Assembly (NCBI RefSeq): GCF_013044135.1
Contig: NZ_JABEPP010000005.1
Span: forward strand, 409,122-473,121
Origin: Enterovirga aerilata
Lineage (GTDB): Bacteria > Pseudomonadota > Alphaproteobacteria > Rhizobiales > Beijerinckiaceae
DNA: 64,000 nt
Reading direction: 5' to 3'
The notes below the pieces were generated by a model, which saw only the letters and a program-made list of their open reading frames with translations, was not told the origin of the DNA and made no database searches. Shown piece by piece: positions 35,276-44,600 of this stretch (positions within the stretch are counted from its first letter, which is position 1; every line of letters begins with the position of its first letter). Both the position numbers and the translations under genes were made by a program.

Positions 35276-35775
35276 TGACCCGTTTTCGTGGACAGTGACG
35301 GGCTTGGGTCTTAGCTCTCGGATGTCATCTTCATCTCGTAGGCAATCGGGGAGAGATAGCCCAGGGCCGAGAGCCGTCGACCCGGGTTGTACCAGCCCCC
35401 ATATAGCTGAAGAGCGCCATCCGGGCTTCCGCCTGGGAGGGCGAAGCGGCGGCGGGCGAGGAGTTCGCATTCGAGGGTGGCAAAGAAGCTCTCGCACATG
35501 GCGCTGTCGTAAGCGTCGGCGACCGATCCCATACAGGAAGCCAGCAAGTGTCGGCACGAAGGTGATGTCTGCCACCCAGAGCCGGTTTGCCACCCAGAGC
35601 CGGTTCGGGGCGTCGGCCGTAAAGTTGCGGTCGAGCCAGACGTAATAGCCGACCCTCGTCGCCGCGCCCGCCACCATCCCGATCGGCCTGGGCACCCAGT
35701 TCCAGATCGCCTGCCCCGATGGCTCAAACTCGCGACAGCTCTTCCGGCGCGCGGCCCGACCGCACCAAGTCGATT
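35276..35775 (-). pseudogene. Decayed IS3-family transposase remnant
   Basis: Fragments of both IS3 reading frames survive on the minus strand. OrfA is represented by IDLVRSGRAPEELSR and, after a frameshift, FEPSGQAIWNWV (35640-35774). OrfB is represented by DRNFTADAPNRLWVA and DITFVPTLAGFLY, then, in another frame, GSVADAYDSAMCESFF and ALGYLSPIAYE. The middle of the DDE domain, including the second Asp, is deleted near 35532, and further indels break the SQAEARMALFSY region. The ends are approximate: TGACCC at 35276 may be the 3' terminus. Confidence 0.85.
35571..35606. repeat. 18-bp tandem duplication within the IS3 remnant
   Basis: The 18-base unit starting GCCACCCAGAGCCGG is present twice (35571-35588 and 35589-35606) with one difference. 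It duplicates six codons (NRLWVA) just before the first catalytic Asp of OrfB, without changing frame. Confidence 0.85.
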
Positions 35776-35798
35776 AGATGTACGGTACCGTACATCTA
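35775..35798. promoter_or_regulatory. Perfect 24-bp palindrome, TetR-operator-like
   Basis: The half-site TAGATGTACGGT is followed immediately by its exact complement, with no spacer. It lies between the stop codon of the GGDEF/EVL gene, whose last three bases are part of it, and the broken 5' end of the IS3 remnant. The GTAC-rich symmetry is typical of TetR-family operators. No TetR gene or intact target promoter is nearby, so it may be an orphan operator left by the insertion. Confidence 0.6.
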
Positions 35799-37367
35799 GG
35801 CGGCCGCGCGCCGGCTGGGCTGCTTTGTCGGCGCGGTGTTCTCGATGAGCTTCGCGGCGCCGCTCGCGGGAACGGGCGGGCCGAACAGAAAGCCCTGCCC
35901 ATAGGTGCAGCCGCGCGCCGCCAGCCATTCCGAGTTGGTCGTGCTCTCGATCCCTTCCGCCGTGGTCAGGATGCCGAGGCTCTGTCCGAGCCCGATGATG
36001 GCGCTGATGATCTTGGCGCTCTCCTGGTTCTCGAGCGACTGCACGAAGGAGCGGTCGATCTTGATCTTGTCGAACTTCAGCTCGCGCAGGTGATAGAGGC
36101 TGGAATAGCCGGTGCCAAAATCGTCGAGCGCGATCGAGACGCCGGCGCTCTGCAGCACTCCGAGCGTGGCGCGTGCGACCTCGATGTCGTTGGTCAGCGC
36201 CGATTCGGTGATCTCGATTTCCAGCCTGCGCGCGTCAAAGCCGGTCTCGCGGAGGATGGACAGGATGCGCGCGGCGAGCAGCCTGTCCTTGAACTGGTAC
36301 GGCGAGATGTTGATGGACAGGCCGAGATCGCCCGGCCAGGACCGCGCGTCGGCGCAGGCTTGGCGCAGGAGGCCGTAGCAGAGCTCGGTGATCATCCCGC
36401 TGTCCTCGGCCAGCGGGATGAAAATATCGGGCGAGATGATGCCGCGCTGCGGATGGTACCAGCGCGCCAGGACCTCGAAACCGAGAAGCTTGTGGCTGGG
36501 GAGCGCGACGAGCGGCTGGTAATGCGGCCTGATCTCGCCCGACTGGATCGCGTGCCGGAGCGCGATCTCGAGGGTGACGCGCTCCTTCAGCTCCTCGTCC
36601 ATCTTCTGCTCGAAGAACCGGAAGGTGCCCCGGCCCTCGCGCTTGCCCCGGTACATGGCTATGTCGGCGGCGCGAAGCAGCGCCTCCGCGTCCTGTCCGT
36701 CCGTCGGGAAGAGCGCGATGCCGACCGTCGCGCCGATATCGATCTTGGCGTGCTCCCAGAGGATGGGGTCGGAGAGCCGCGTGATGATCTGCTGCGCGAG
36801 CCGGATCAGGTCGGCGCTGTTCGCGTCGTTCGGGAGGAAGACGGAGAACTCGTCCCCCCCGAGCCGGGCGGCGATCGCGTCTTTGGGCAGCAGCTCGTTC
36901 AGCCGCTCGGCGACCTCGCAGAGGACGGCATCCCCGGCCGGATGGCCGTAGACGTCGTTCACCGGCTTGAAGCGGTCGAGGTCGATCAGGAAGGCTGCCG
37001 AGGGCGTGCGCAGCGGGTTGGCGGCCGTTGCGGCCTCGATCGTCTCGATCAGCATGCGGCGGTTGGGGAGCGCGGTCAGCGCGTCGCGCCGGGCGATCGA
37101 CATCGCGTTCTCCTCGGCGATCTCGCGCGCCCGCATCTCCCGCCTGAGCCGCACCGACTTCAACGCAGAGGCGGCCGCGAACGCGAAGCTCATAAGGAAA
37201 CCGAGAAAGACGACGCTGGACAGCCCGTTCTGCAGTACGGCGAGCTGCATCGCGGTGAAGATTCCAAGCGTTTCGCCGATGAGCCAGAGACAGGAAGCGA
37301 TCGCGAGCAGGCAGGCAAGCTCGTACATTTCCCCCTTGTTGAGGGACGTCTGCTTCGCCTCTTCCAT
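35796..37367 (-). CDS. Membrane GGDEF/EAL cyclic-di-GMP protein
   Basis: A 523-residue protein: two hydrophobic segments near 14-66, a GGDEF domain with intact ARLGGDEFSV near 168, and an EAL domain whose signature reads EVL (GFEVLARW near 297). Other EAL catalytic motifs are present: NISPYQF, EITESAL, LDDFGTGYSSL, DKIKIDRSFV and AEGIES. It may synthesise and/or degrade cyclic-di-GMP; EVL variants are often active phosphodiesterases. ATG 37367 is chosen because upstream in-frame sequence is unconserved. The gene ends inside a 24-bp palindrome. Confidence 0.9.
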   Translation of the reverse strand: MEEAKQTSLNKGEMYELACLLAIASCLWLIGETLGIFTAMQLAVLQNGLSSVVFLGFLMSFAFAAASALKSVRLRREMRAREIAEENAMSIARRDALTALPNRRMLIETIEAATAANPLRTPSAAFLIDLDRFKPVNDVYGHPAGDAVLCEVAERLNELLPKDAIAARLGGDEFSVFLPNDANSADLIRLAQQIITRLSDPILWEHAKIDIGATVGIALFPTDGQDAEALLRAADIAMYRGKREGRGTFRFFEQKMDEELKERVTLEIALRHAIQSGEIRPHYQPLVALPSHKLLGFEVLARWYHPQRGIISPDIFIPLAEDSGMITELCYGLLRQACADARSWPGDLGLSINISPYQFKDRLLAARILSILRETGFDARRLEIEITESALTNDIEVARATLGVLQSAGVSIALDDFGTGYSSLYHLRELKFDKIKIDRSFVQSLENQESAKIISAIIGLGQSLGILTTAEGIESTTNSEWLAARGCTYGQGFLFGPPVPASGAAKLIENTAPTKQPSRRAAA

Positions 37368-37572
37368 GAACGGAGCTCCGTCAGCCGAAGTCCGACCATG
37401 CACGACGAAGCCTTGTGTGAATGTGAATCCGCGCGCCGATATTTTTGCCATCGTTAACCCGCGCCGTCTGGCGGATTCCTCCCGAACAGGCTCTCCGCTG
37501 CGAAATCGGGAGAAGAACTTGCGGACGACCCGGAGATCGCCAGGCAGCCGGCCCCGACGCGGGAGCGACTTC

Positions 37573-38766
37573 TCAGACCTGATCCAGGGCGGCGCGGAAA
37601 TCAGCGACCAGGTCGTCCGGGTGTTCGAGCCCGACCGAGATCCGCACCAGCCCGTCACTTATGCCCATGGCGACCCGCGTCTCGGGCTTCAGGCGCTGAT
37701 GGGTGGACGTACCAGGGTGCGTGACGAGGGTCTTGGCATCGCCCAGATTGTTCGAGATCCGGGCGATGCGGAGCGCGTTCATGAAGCGGAAGGCACCGGC
37801 CTTGCCGCCCGCAACCTCCAGAGCGATCAGGGTCGAGCCGCCCCGCATCTGTCGCCGCACGATGTCGGCCTGGGGATGGTCCGGCCGGCCCGGATACGTG
37901 GCCCGCAGCGCGTTGCGGTGGCCGGACAGCGCGTCTGCCAGCAGGCCTGCCGACCGGGTCTGGCGCTCGACCCGGAGCGACAGCGTCTCGAGCGACTTCA
38001 GCATGACCCAGGCATTGAAGGGCGACATGGCCGGCCCCGTCTGCCGGAGGAAGTTGTGGATGTGGCTTGCGATGAACTCGGCCGATGCGAGGACCACGCC
38101 GCCCAGACATCGGCCCTGGCCGTCCACATGCTTGGTCGTGGAGTAGACGACGCAGTCCGCGCCGAGTTCGAGCGGCTTTTGCCAGAGCGGGGTCGAGAAG
38201 ACGTTGTCGACCACGAGGGTGGCGCCGGCTCCGTGCGCGATCTCGGCGACGGCCGCGATGTCGATGATCTCGAGCGTGGGGTTGGCCGGGCTCTCCAGGA
38301 AAAACGTGCGGGTCTCGGGGCGCACGGCCGCGCGCCACTGGTCGAGATCGGTCCCGTCCACGAGCGTGGAGGCGACCCCGAAGCGGGGAAGAAGCTCCTC
38401 GATGATGTAGAGGCAGGATCCGAAGAGCGCCTTGGAGGCGACGACGTGATCGCCGGCCTTGAGCTGCCCGACCAGGGAGGCGGTCACGGCGGCCATCCCG
38501 CTCGCGGTCGCGCGCGCGGCTTCGGCTCCTTCCAGCGCTGCCATCCGGGCCTCGAACATCGCGACCGTCGGGTTCGAGAAGCGTGCGTAGAGGAAGCCGG
38601 GCTCGTCTCCCGAGAAGCGCCGCTCGCATTCCTCCGCGGAGGCGTAGACGTGGCCCTGCGTCAGAAAGAGCGCCTCGGAGGTCTCGTTGAATTCCGACCG
38701 GAGCGTCCCGGCATGGACTAGGAGCGTGTCAGGGTGCCAACCGCCGGCACGATCTGGATGCGACAT
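37573..38766 (-). CDS. metZ: O-succinylhomoserine sulfhydrylase MetZ
   Basis: A PLP-dependent Cys/Met-metabolism enzyme of 397 residues making homocysteine from O-succinylhomoserine and sulfide. The PLP Lys is in VYSTTKHVDGQGR. Other family strings are YARFSNPTVAMFE, ATASGMAAV and SGDGLVR-like GISDGLVRISVGLEHPDDL. The start MSHPDRAGGW (ATG 38766) is preferred to a start at 38865 that adds an unconserved leader. A long, dyad-rich intergenic region lies upstream. Confidence 0.94.
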   Translation of the reverse strand: MSHPDRAGGWHPDTLLVHAGTLRSEFNETSEALFLTQGHVYASAEECERRFSGDEPGFLYARFSNPTVAMFEARMAALEGAEAARATASGMAAVTASLVGQLKAGDHVVASKALFGSCLYIIEELLPRFGVASTLVDGTDLDQWRAAVRPETRTFFLESPANPTLEIIDIAAVAEIAHGAGATLVVDNVFSTPLWQKPLELGADCVVYSTTKHVDGQGRCLGGVVLASAEFIASHIHNFLRQTGPAMSPFNAWVMLKSLETLSLRVERQTRSAGLLADALSGHRNALRATYPGRPDHPQADIVRRQMRGGSTLIALEVAGGKAGAFRFMNALRIARISNNLGDAKTLVTHPGTSTHQRLKPETRVAMGISDGLVRISVGLEHPDDLVADFRAALDQV

Positions 38767-38822
38767 GAGGACGTTCTCGTTCGGGCCAGCTTTGCCCCGC
38801 GCCGCTGTCTCCACGCAAGCAG

Positions 38823-38885
38823 CGCGGTGCAGCACCTGATAAGCGCATGCCCGGCGGGCATGCATCCGGTTAATAACTCACCGCG
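38823..38885 (-). promoter_or_regulatory. Structured leader candidate upstream of metZ
   Basis: Outer arms CGCGGTG (38823-38829) and CACCGCG (38879-38885) enclose an inner perfect hairpin at 38845-38863 (GCATGCCCG / CGGGCATGC, one-base centre). Read toward metZ, the structure ends about 57 bases before the start codon. It does not fit the SAM-II consensus I remember; its role is unknown. Confidence 0.4.
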
Positions 38886-38886
38886 T

Positions 38887-38903
38887 CATGCGTACAACGC
38901 ATG
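38887..38903. promoter_or_regulatory. 17-base dyad, CATGCGT-aca-ACGCATG
   Basis: Perfect 7-bp arms around ACA in the divergent metZ / small-protein intergenic region. It is a candidate operator for either direction. Confidence 0.4.
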
Positions 38904-38948
38904 GTGAGCTTGCGTCAGACCCTCTTACGTGCGCTGCACCACGATTTA

Positions 38949-38963
38949 TGTTGCAATGCAACA
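38949..38963. promoter_or_regulatory. 15-base dyad, TGTTGCA-a-TGCAACA
   Basis: Perfect 7-bp arms around one base, 35 bases before the ATG of the 73-residue protein; likely a regulator site in its promoter. Confidence 0.4.
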
Positions 38964-38997
38964 GAAGGAAACGCCCGCGGCTTAACGGAGATTTGTC

Positions 38998-39219
38998 ATG
39001 CCCGCGGTATCTGCACAGCTCAACGACTTCATCATGCCGTCCGCCCCCCGCGCGGCTGCCAAGCCGGGCCCCTCGCGGCCCTGGTTCGCCCGTCTGGCCA
39101 ATGCGCTGGTCGAAGCCCGCGCCCGTCAAGCAGAACGCGAGGTGGCGCGCTACATCGAGCAGCATGGCGGCCGCTTCACGGACGACCTCGAGCGCCAGAT
39201 CGAGCGCTACTTCGTCTGA
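38998..39219 (+). CDS. Small hypothetical protein
   Basis: A 73-residue protein with a hydrophilic N-terminus and an amphipathic C-terminal helix (ARARQAEREVARYIEQHGG). No domain is recognised, though the layout resembles short DUF1127-like regulators. ACGGAG stands 8-13 bases before the ATG, supporting expression. It is divergent from metZ across a dyad-rich region and precedes a GST gene by 125 bases. Confidence 0.7.
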   Translation: MPAVSAQLNDFIMPSAPRAAAKPGPSRPWFARLANALVEARARQAEREVARYIEQHGGRFTDDLERQIERYFV

Positions 39220-39344
39220 CACCAATTCGGCGAACGCCCCGGCGCTCGAACGCACGGAAATCCGATCAGCCCGGCGGTTGCGCCGGGCCTCCGCTTCGAT
39301 CAAATCGCCGCGCCCCGAGGCTTGGCCTCCGAGCGGAGCCGGCG

Positions 39345-40031
39345 ATGATAAAGTTCTACTTCAACACCTCCCCGAACCCCATGAAGGTCGCGCTCTGTCT
39401 GGAAGAGATGGCGCTACCCTATGAACCTGTCGTGATCGACACCCGCAAAGGTGACCAGTTCGCCCCCGGCTTCGCGGCGCTCAACCCGAATGCCAAGGTG
39501 CCCGTGATCGTGGATGGCGACGTGACGGTGTTCGATTCGAACGCGATCCTCCTCTACCTGAGCGAGAAGACCGGGCTGTTCGGCCCGGGGCTGGGTGCCA
39601 AGGAGCGCAGCGAGTTCCTGTCCTGGCTCATGTTCGTGGCAACGGGGGTCGGGCCGTTCTCCGGCCAGGCTGTCCATTTCAAGCATTTCGCGCCCGAGCA
39701 GGTGCCCTACGCGAACACGCGCTACCAGTATGAGGCAGATCGGCACTACACGGTCGCCGATCGCCGGCTGGCCGACCGGCCCTATCTGGCGGGCGGCTCC
39801 TATACGGTGGCCGACATGGCGCTCTGGGGCTGGGCCCGCATGGTGCCCTTCATCCTGGGCGACGAGGCCTGGGCGAGATACCCGAACCTGAAGCGGCTCT
39901 TCGACGAGATCTCATCGCGGCCCGCGGCCAAGCGCGCGGAGGAGTTCCGGGCGAAGCACGCCTCGGCCTTCAAGGCCGAGATGGACGACGAGGCGCGCGC
40001 GGTGATGTTCAAGCATCTGAAGTCCGCCTGA
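39345..40031 (+). CDS. Glutathione S-transferase
   Basis: A 228-residue Ure2p/YfcG-like GST. The N-terminal thioredoxin fold has FNTSPNPMKVALCLEEM (substrate residue region), NPNAKVPVIVD with the cis-Pro, and FDSNAILLYLSEKTG (Glu/Asp-Ser glutathione contact). The C-terminal helical domain includes GSYTVADMALWGWARM (N-capping box). Such GSTs act as disulfide-bond reductases or detoxify electrophiles. ATG 39345 is supported by the fold start. Confidence 0.93.
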   Translation: MIKFYFNTSPNPMKVALCLEEMALPYEPVVIDTRKGDQFAPGFAALNPNAKVPVIVDGDVTVFDSNAILLYLSEKTGLFGPGLGAKERSEFLSWLMFVATGVGPFSGQAVHFKHFAPEQVPYANTRYQYEADRHYTVADRRLADRPYLAGGSYTVADMALWGWARMVPFILGDEAWARYPNLKRLFDEISSRPAAKRAEEFRAKHASAFKAEMDDEARAVMFKHLKSA

Positions 40032-40419
40032 CCCTCACCGGGACCGCTTCGCGCGAGCGCCGGGCCGGGTCGCGATCGGCCGGGCCCGGACGGCTAGGGC
40101 CCGGACGGCTAGGGCCCGGTCCGAACCGCCCCCTGAACCTGCGCCAGTGCCGCTCCGACCATCTGGCGCTTCGTTCAAGATGCGGCTTCAGGCCGGGCAC
40201 GTCCTCGGCCAGGAGGGCGAGCCCGAGGGGGAGCATCCAGATCCCGAGAACCGGCAGGATGGAGAAGATTCCGCCCAGCACCAGCAGGATGCCCGCCCCG
40301 AACCGCACGAGGTGCCGGGAGGGCTTCCGCAGCCAAGCCACGGCCGATCCGATCCGGGGCGGTAGCCGCCCCAGGAGCGCTTCGATCCGCGCGTCCCAGG
40401 CGATTGCGAGCTCGTCCAT
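40009..40419 (-). CDS. Small membrane protein with Pro/Arg-rich tail
   Basis: A 136-residue protein. The N-terminal region is amphipathic (DELAIAWDARIEALLGRLP), followed by a hydrophobic hairpin (FGAGILLVLGGIFSILPVLGIWMLPLGLALLA). The C-terminal tail has tandem PSRPG units encoded by a 15-bp DNA repeat. It overlaps the GST 3' end by 23 bases on the opposite strand, so the tail may be a recent extension. Similar short PGPGW/YbaN-like membrane proteins exist; function unknown. Confidence 0.7.
   Translation of the reverse strand: MDELAIAWDARIEALLGRLPPRIGSAVAWLRKPSRHLVRFGAGILLVLGGIFSILPVLGIWMLPLGLALLAEDVPGLKPHLERSARWSERHWRRFRGRFGPGPSRPGPSRPGPADRDPARRSREAVPVRVRRTSDA
40082..40119. repeat. 15-bp tandem repeat, 2.5 copies
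   Basis: The unit GGGCCCGGACGGCTA occurs at 40082-40096 and 40097-40111, then a partial copy. It encodes GPSRP-type pentads in the minus-strand membrane protein and could vary in copy number without frameshift. Confidence 0.85.
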
Positions 40420-40492
40420 CCTATCCAGTCCACCTGCCGGCGACGGCGCCGGACAGGGGACCAGATGGGCGGCTCGATACCGGAATGGAAGG

Positions 40493-40909
40493 TCAGCGTG
40501 CCCCGAGGAGTTCGACGTCGAAGATGAGCGTCGCGCCGGGCGGGATCACGCCGCCCGCGCCTCTCGCTCCGTAGCCCAGCTCCGCCGGTATGATGAGCGT
40601 GCGCCGGCCGCCCACCTTCATGGTCGCGACGCCTTCGTCCCAGCCGCGGATCACCCGGCCCTGGCCGAGCGGAAACGAGAAGGGCTGGCCGCGGTCGCGG
40701 GAGGAATCGAACTTCCGGCCCGGCTTGCCGCCCTCGTCCAGCCAGCCCGTGTAGTGGACGCTGACCGACTGGCCGTTCTTGGGGGCCGGGCCGGTGCCGA
40801 CCACCTCATCCCGGTACTTGAGGCCGGAGGGAGTCGTAACCGTCTCGGCAGAGGATGCGGCGGTGGTCATGGCGAGGAGGGCTCCAAGAACGGGAAGAAC
40901 GCGCGGCAT
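40493..40909 (-). CDS. Periplasmic FKBP-type peptidyl-prolyl isomerase
   Basis: A 138-residue protein with a signal peptide ([18 protein letters not shown]) and one FKBP domain: [46 protein letters not shown] and [14 protein letters not shown]. All drug/active-site positions (Tyr, Asp, Phe, Trp) look conserved. It would assist folding in the periplasm. ATG 40909 is chosen because the signal peptide starts there. Confidence 0.94.
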   Translation of the reverse strand: MPRVLPVLGALLAMTTAASSAETVTTPSGLKYRDEVVGTGPAPKNGQSVSVHYTGWLDEGGKPGRKFDSSRDRGQPFSFPLGQGRVIRGWDEGVATMKVGGRRTLIIPAELGYGARGAGGVIPPGATLIFDVELLGAR

Positions 40910-41070
40910 ACGTGGCTCCGGATTTCGTCCTCGCCCTAGCACGCGAAGGTGGCGTGGAGGAAATGCGGCGATCCTCCGCGCCGCGATCACGAAAGCGAGG
41001 GGCCCGGCGCAGCAGGGCTGGCGGCGGCGGCGCCGCACGCCATCTGAGGGTTCCCGCAGGAGGCTCTCGG

Positions 41071-41643
41071 ATGCTTCATCGGCGTGCGCTGCTCGGCGGT
41101 CTCGGGGTAGTCTGGTTGGGCACCGCCCAGGGCAGAAGCCAGCCGAAGGCGCCGGCGCTCGGCCTGCTTCGGGAGGGCGGGTGCGTGATGCTCGTCCGGC
41201 ATGCGCGCGCCCCGGGGACCGGAGACCCTCCGGGATTCCGGATCGGTGATTGCGCTACGCAGCGCAATCTCTCCGCGGAAGGGCGCGAGCAGGCGGCAGC
41301 GCTGGGCCGGAGCCTGCGTGAGGCCGGCATACGGATCGAAGCCGTCCGCTCGAGCCGCTGGTGCCGTGCGCTCGACACGGCCCGCCTCGCCTTCCCGGAC
41401 ATCCCGGTCGAGCCCGACCCGGCACTGGACAGCTTCTTCGGCGACGGATCGAGCCGGGACCGGCAGACGGAGGCCGCGCGGGCGCTCGTGGCCGGCTGGC
41501 GCGGCCGCTCGGGCGTACTCGCGCTCGTCACCCATCAGGTCAACGTCACGGCCCTGACGCGCCTGTTTCCGGCCGAGGGCGAGATCGTCGCGCTCCGTCC
41601 GACGGTCGCCGGATTCGACACCCTGGGCCAGATCCGCCTCTGA
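41071..41643 (+). CDS. Secreted histidine phosphatase family protein
   Basis: A 190-residue branch-1 histidine phosphatase. An N-terminal hydrophobic leader ([18 protein letters not shown]) suggests export. The catalytic set is [10 protein letters not shown] (RHA in place of RHG), [13 protein letters not shown] and [11 protein letters not shown] with the second His. ATG 41071 follows AGGAGG at 41058-41063. The substrate is unknown. Confidence 0.88.
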   Translation: MLHRRALLGGLGVVWLGTAQGRSQPKAPALGLLREGGCVMLVRHARAPGTGDPPGFRIGDCATQRNLSAEGREQAAALGRSLREAGIRIEAVRSSRWCRALDTARLAFPDIPVEPDPALDSFFGDGSSRDRQTEAARALVAGWRGRSGVLALVTHQVNVTALTRLFPAEGEIVALRPTVAGFDTLGQIRL

Positions 41644-41665
41644 GCGGGGCGTCCTGGTCCGCAGC

Positions 41666-44600
41666 TCAGTGCGCCGCGTCCCAGTTGCTGCCCGCTCGGG
41701 CCTCGACGGCGAGCGGCACCTTCAGCTGCACGGCCGGCAGGGGCGCCTCTTCCATGATGCGCGTCACCACCGGGAGGGTCGCATCGACCTCCTCCTCCGG
41801 CACCTCGAAGACGAGTTCGTCATGCACCTGGAGGAGCATCTTGGCCGAGAGCTTCGCATCCCGGAGGGCGGCGTCCATGCGGATCATGGCGCGGCGGATG
41901 ATGTCCGCCGCCGAGCCCTGGATGGGCGCGTTGATCGCCTGCCGTTCGACCGCGGCCCGGATGGAGGCGTTGCCGGCCGAGATGTCGGGATAGTGGCAGG
42001 CGCGGCCGAACAGGGTCGTGACGTAGCCTTGCTCCCTGACGGCGCGCTTCGTCTTGTCCATGTAATCCCGGATGCCGGGGAAGCGCTCGAAATAGGTCCG
42101 GATGTACTGCCCGGCCTCCTCCCGCGGAATGCCGAGCTGGTTCGCCAGGCCGAAGGCGGAGATGCCGTAGACGATGCCGAAATTGATCGCCTTCGCGCGC
42201 CGACGCACCTCCGGCGGCATTCCCTCGACCGGGACGCCGAACATCTCCGAGGCGGTCGTGGCGTGGATGTCGATGCCGTCGGCGAACGCCTTCTTGAGCT
42301 GGGGGATGTCGGCGATGTCGGCCAGAAGCCGAAGCTCGATCTGGGAATAGTCTGCCGAGATCAGCTTGTGGCCGGGCTCCGGCACGAAGGCCGTGCGGAT
42401 CTTGCGGCCCTCCTCGGTCCGGATCGGGATGTTCTGCAGGTTGGGATCGGCTGAGGAGAGCCGGCCCGTCGTGGTCGCGGCGAGCGCGTACGAGGTATGC
42501 ACGCGGCCGGTCTCCGGATTCACGTAGGTCGGCAGCGCATCGGTGTAGCTCTTCAGCTTCGTCAGCTGGCGCCATTCGAGGATCTTGCGCGGGAGCGGAT
42601 GATCGGATGTCTCCGCGAGATCCTCCAGCAGGCGGGCGCCCGTGGACCATTGGCCGGTGGCCGTCTTGCGCGCGCCCGGCAGGCCGAACTTCCCGAAGAG
42701 GATGTCCGCAAGCTGCTTCGGCGAGCCGATCGTGAAGCGCTCGCCCGCGATGTCGTAGACCTCGTCCTCGACCCGGGCGATGGTCTGCGCGAAGTCGCCC
42801 GACATGCGCGAGAGTATGTTGCGGTCGATGCGGATGCCGCGCTCCTCCATGCGGGCGAGCGTCGCGATCATCGGCCGCTCGAGCGTCTCGTAGACCGTGG
42901 TCTTGCGCTCGGGCGCGAGACGCGGCTTCAGCACTCGCCAGAGGCGGAGCGCGAGGTCCGGACCCTCGGCCGCGTATTCGCGCGCCTGGTCCGGGTCGAT
43001 TGCCTCGAAGGCGACCGCCTTCTTGCCCTTGCCGGTCAGGTCCTCGAGCGAGAAGCAGCTGTGCTGGAGGTAGACGCGGGCGAGCTGCTCCAGCGAGTGC
43101 CCGGAGAGGTTCGGCTTGCCCACGTCGAGCGCGTAGGAGAGCAGCATCGTGTCGTCGAGCGAGCGCATCTCGATCCCGTGCCGCTTCAGCACGAGCCAGT
43201 CGTGCTTGACGTTCTGACCGATCTTGAGGACCGCCGGATCCTCCAGAAGAGGCTTCAGACGGAACAGCGCGTCGTCGAACGGGATCTGGCCGGCCACGAG
43301 CCCGTTCTCGAACAGGCTCTCGCCACCGTCCTGGCCGCCGGCACGGTGGCGGAGCGGGAGATAGGCCGACATGCCCGGCTCGAGCCCGAGCGAGATGCCG
43401 ACGATCTCCGATCGCATGGGGTCTGGCGTCGAGGTTTCGACATCGATCGCCAGAAGGCCCGTTTCGCCTGCCGCCGCGATCCAGCGATCCAGTTCCTCGG
43501 CCGTGCGCAGGGTCAGGAACTTCGTCCGGTCGCACGGGGAGGCCGCCGCCTCGGCGCGGCGGGCCGCGACCAAGGCCTCAGGGGTCATGAGGCCGTTGGG
43601 GGCGGCCGCGCCCCCTCTCCCCGGCAGGGACGGGGCTGAAACGAGGGCAGGCGGGCCGTCGGCGGACGATGCACCCTCGCCCTGGTCAGCTTCCCCCTGC
43701 AGGGAGGGAACGTCTCCCTCGCTTTCGTGGAACCACCGGCCGCTCGTCGGGTCCCACGGCCGGGACAGATCCGGGTCCGGATCGACCTGCGCTGGATCCA
43801 CGTCGTAGAGTTCGGCGATCCTCTTGGTGATCGTGCTGAAGTGCAGCGCCTTGGTGAAGGCGAGGAGGCGCTTTGCGTCGAGTTCGCCGAGCCGGGTCGC
43901 CCCGATCGGTACGGAAACCGGCGTCGAGCAGTCCAGCGTCACGAGCCGCTTGGAGATCCGGGCCTTCTCGGCATTCTCGATGAGCGCCTCGCGCCGTTTC
44001 GGCTGCCTGATCTCGCCGACCCGGTCGAGCAGGTTCTCGAGGCTGCCATACTCGCAGATGAGCTGCGCGGCGGTCTTGATTCCGATCCCGGGCACGCCCG
44101 GCACGTTGTCGGTCGGATCCCCGATGAGCGCCTGCACGTCCGGCACCTGCTCGGGCGGTACCCCGAATTTCTCGATCACGCCCTCGCGATCGAGCCGCCG
44201 CTCGGGGCGGTAGCCCGGCTTTCCCGGGATGCCGCTCTCGAAATCGTAGAAGGTCACGCCCGGCCGCACGACCTGCATCAGGTCCTTGTCGGAGGACACG
44301 ATGAGGACTTCGGCCCCCGCCGCGGAGGCCTGGCAGGCATAGGTCGCGATGATGTCGTCCGCCTCGTAGCGATCCTGCTCGATCGGGATCAGGCCGAGCG
44401 CTCTCACGGCGTCGCGCATCAGCTTGAACTGCGGCACGAGGTCGGAGGGCGGATCAGGCCGGTGAGCCTTGTAGTCGGCGAATATCTCCTTCCGGAACGA
44501 TTGCTCCGTCTTGTCGAAGACGATCGCGAGATGTGTCGGCCTGATGCCGCAGGCGCCGTCGCGGATGAACTGGATCAGCTTCGTGGTGAACAGACGGACC

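Noticed and set aside
38767..38900. SAM-II riboswitch upstream of metZ
   Set aside because: Expected in this order of bacteria, but I could not match the conserved pseudoknot segments; only unrelated hairpins are visible.
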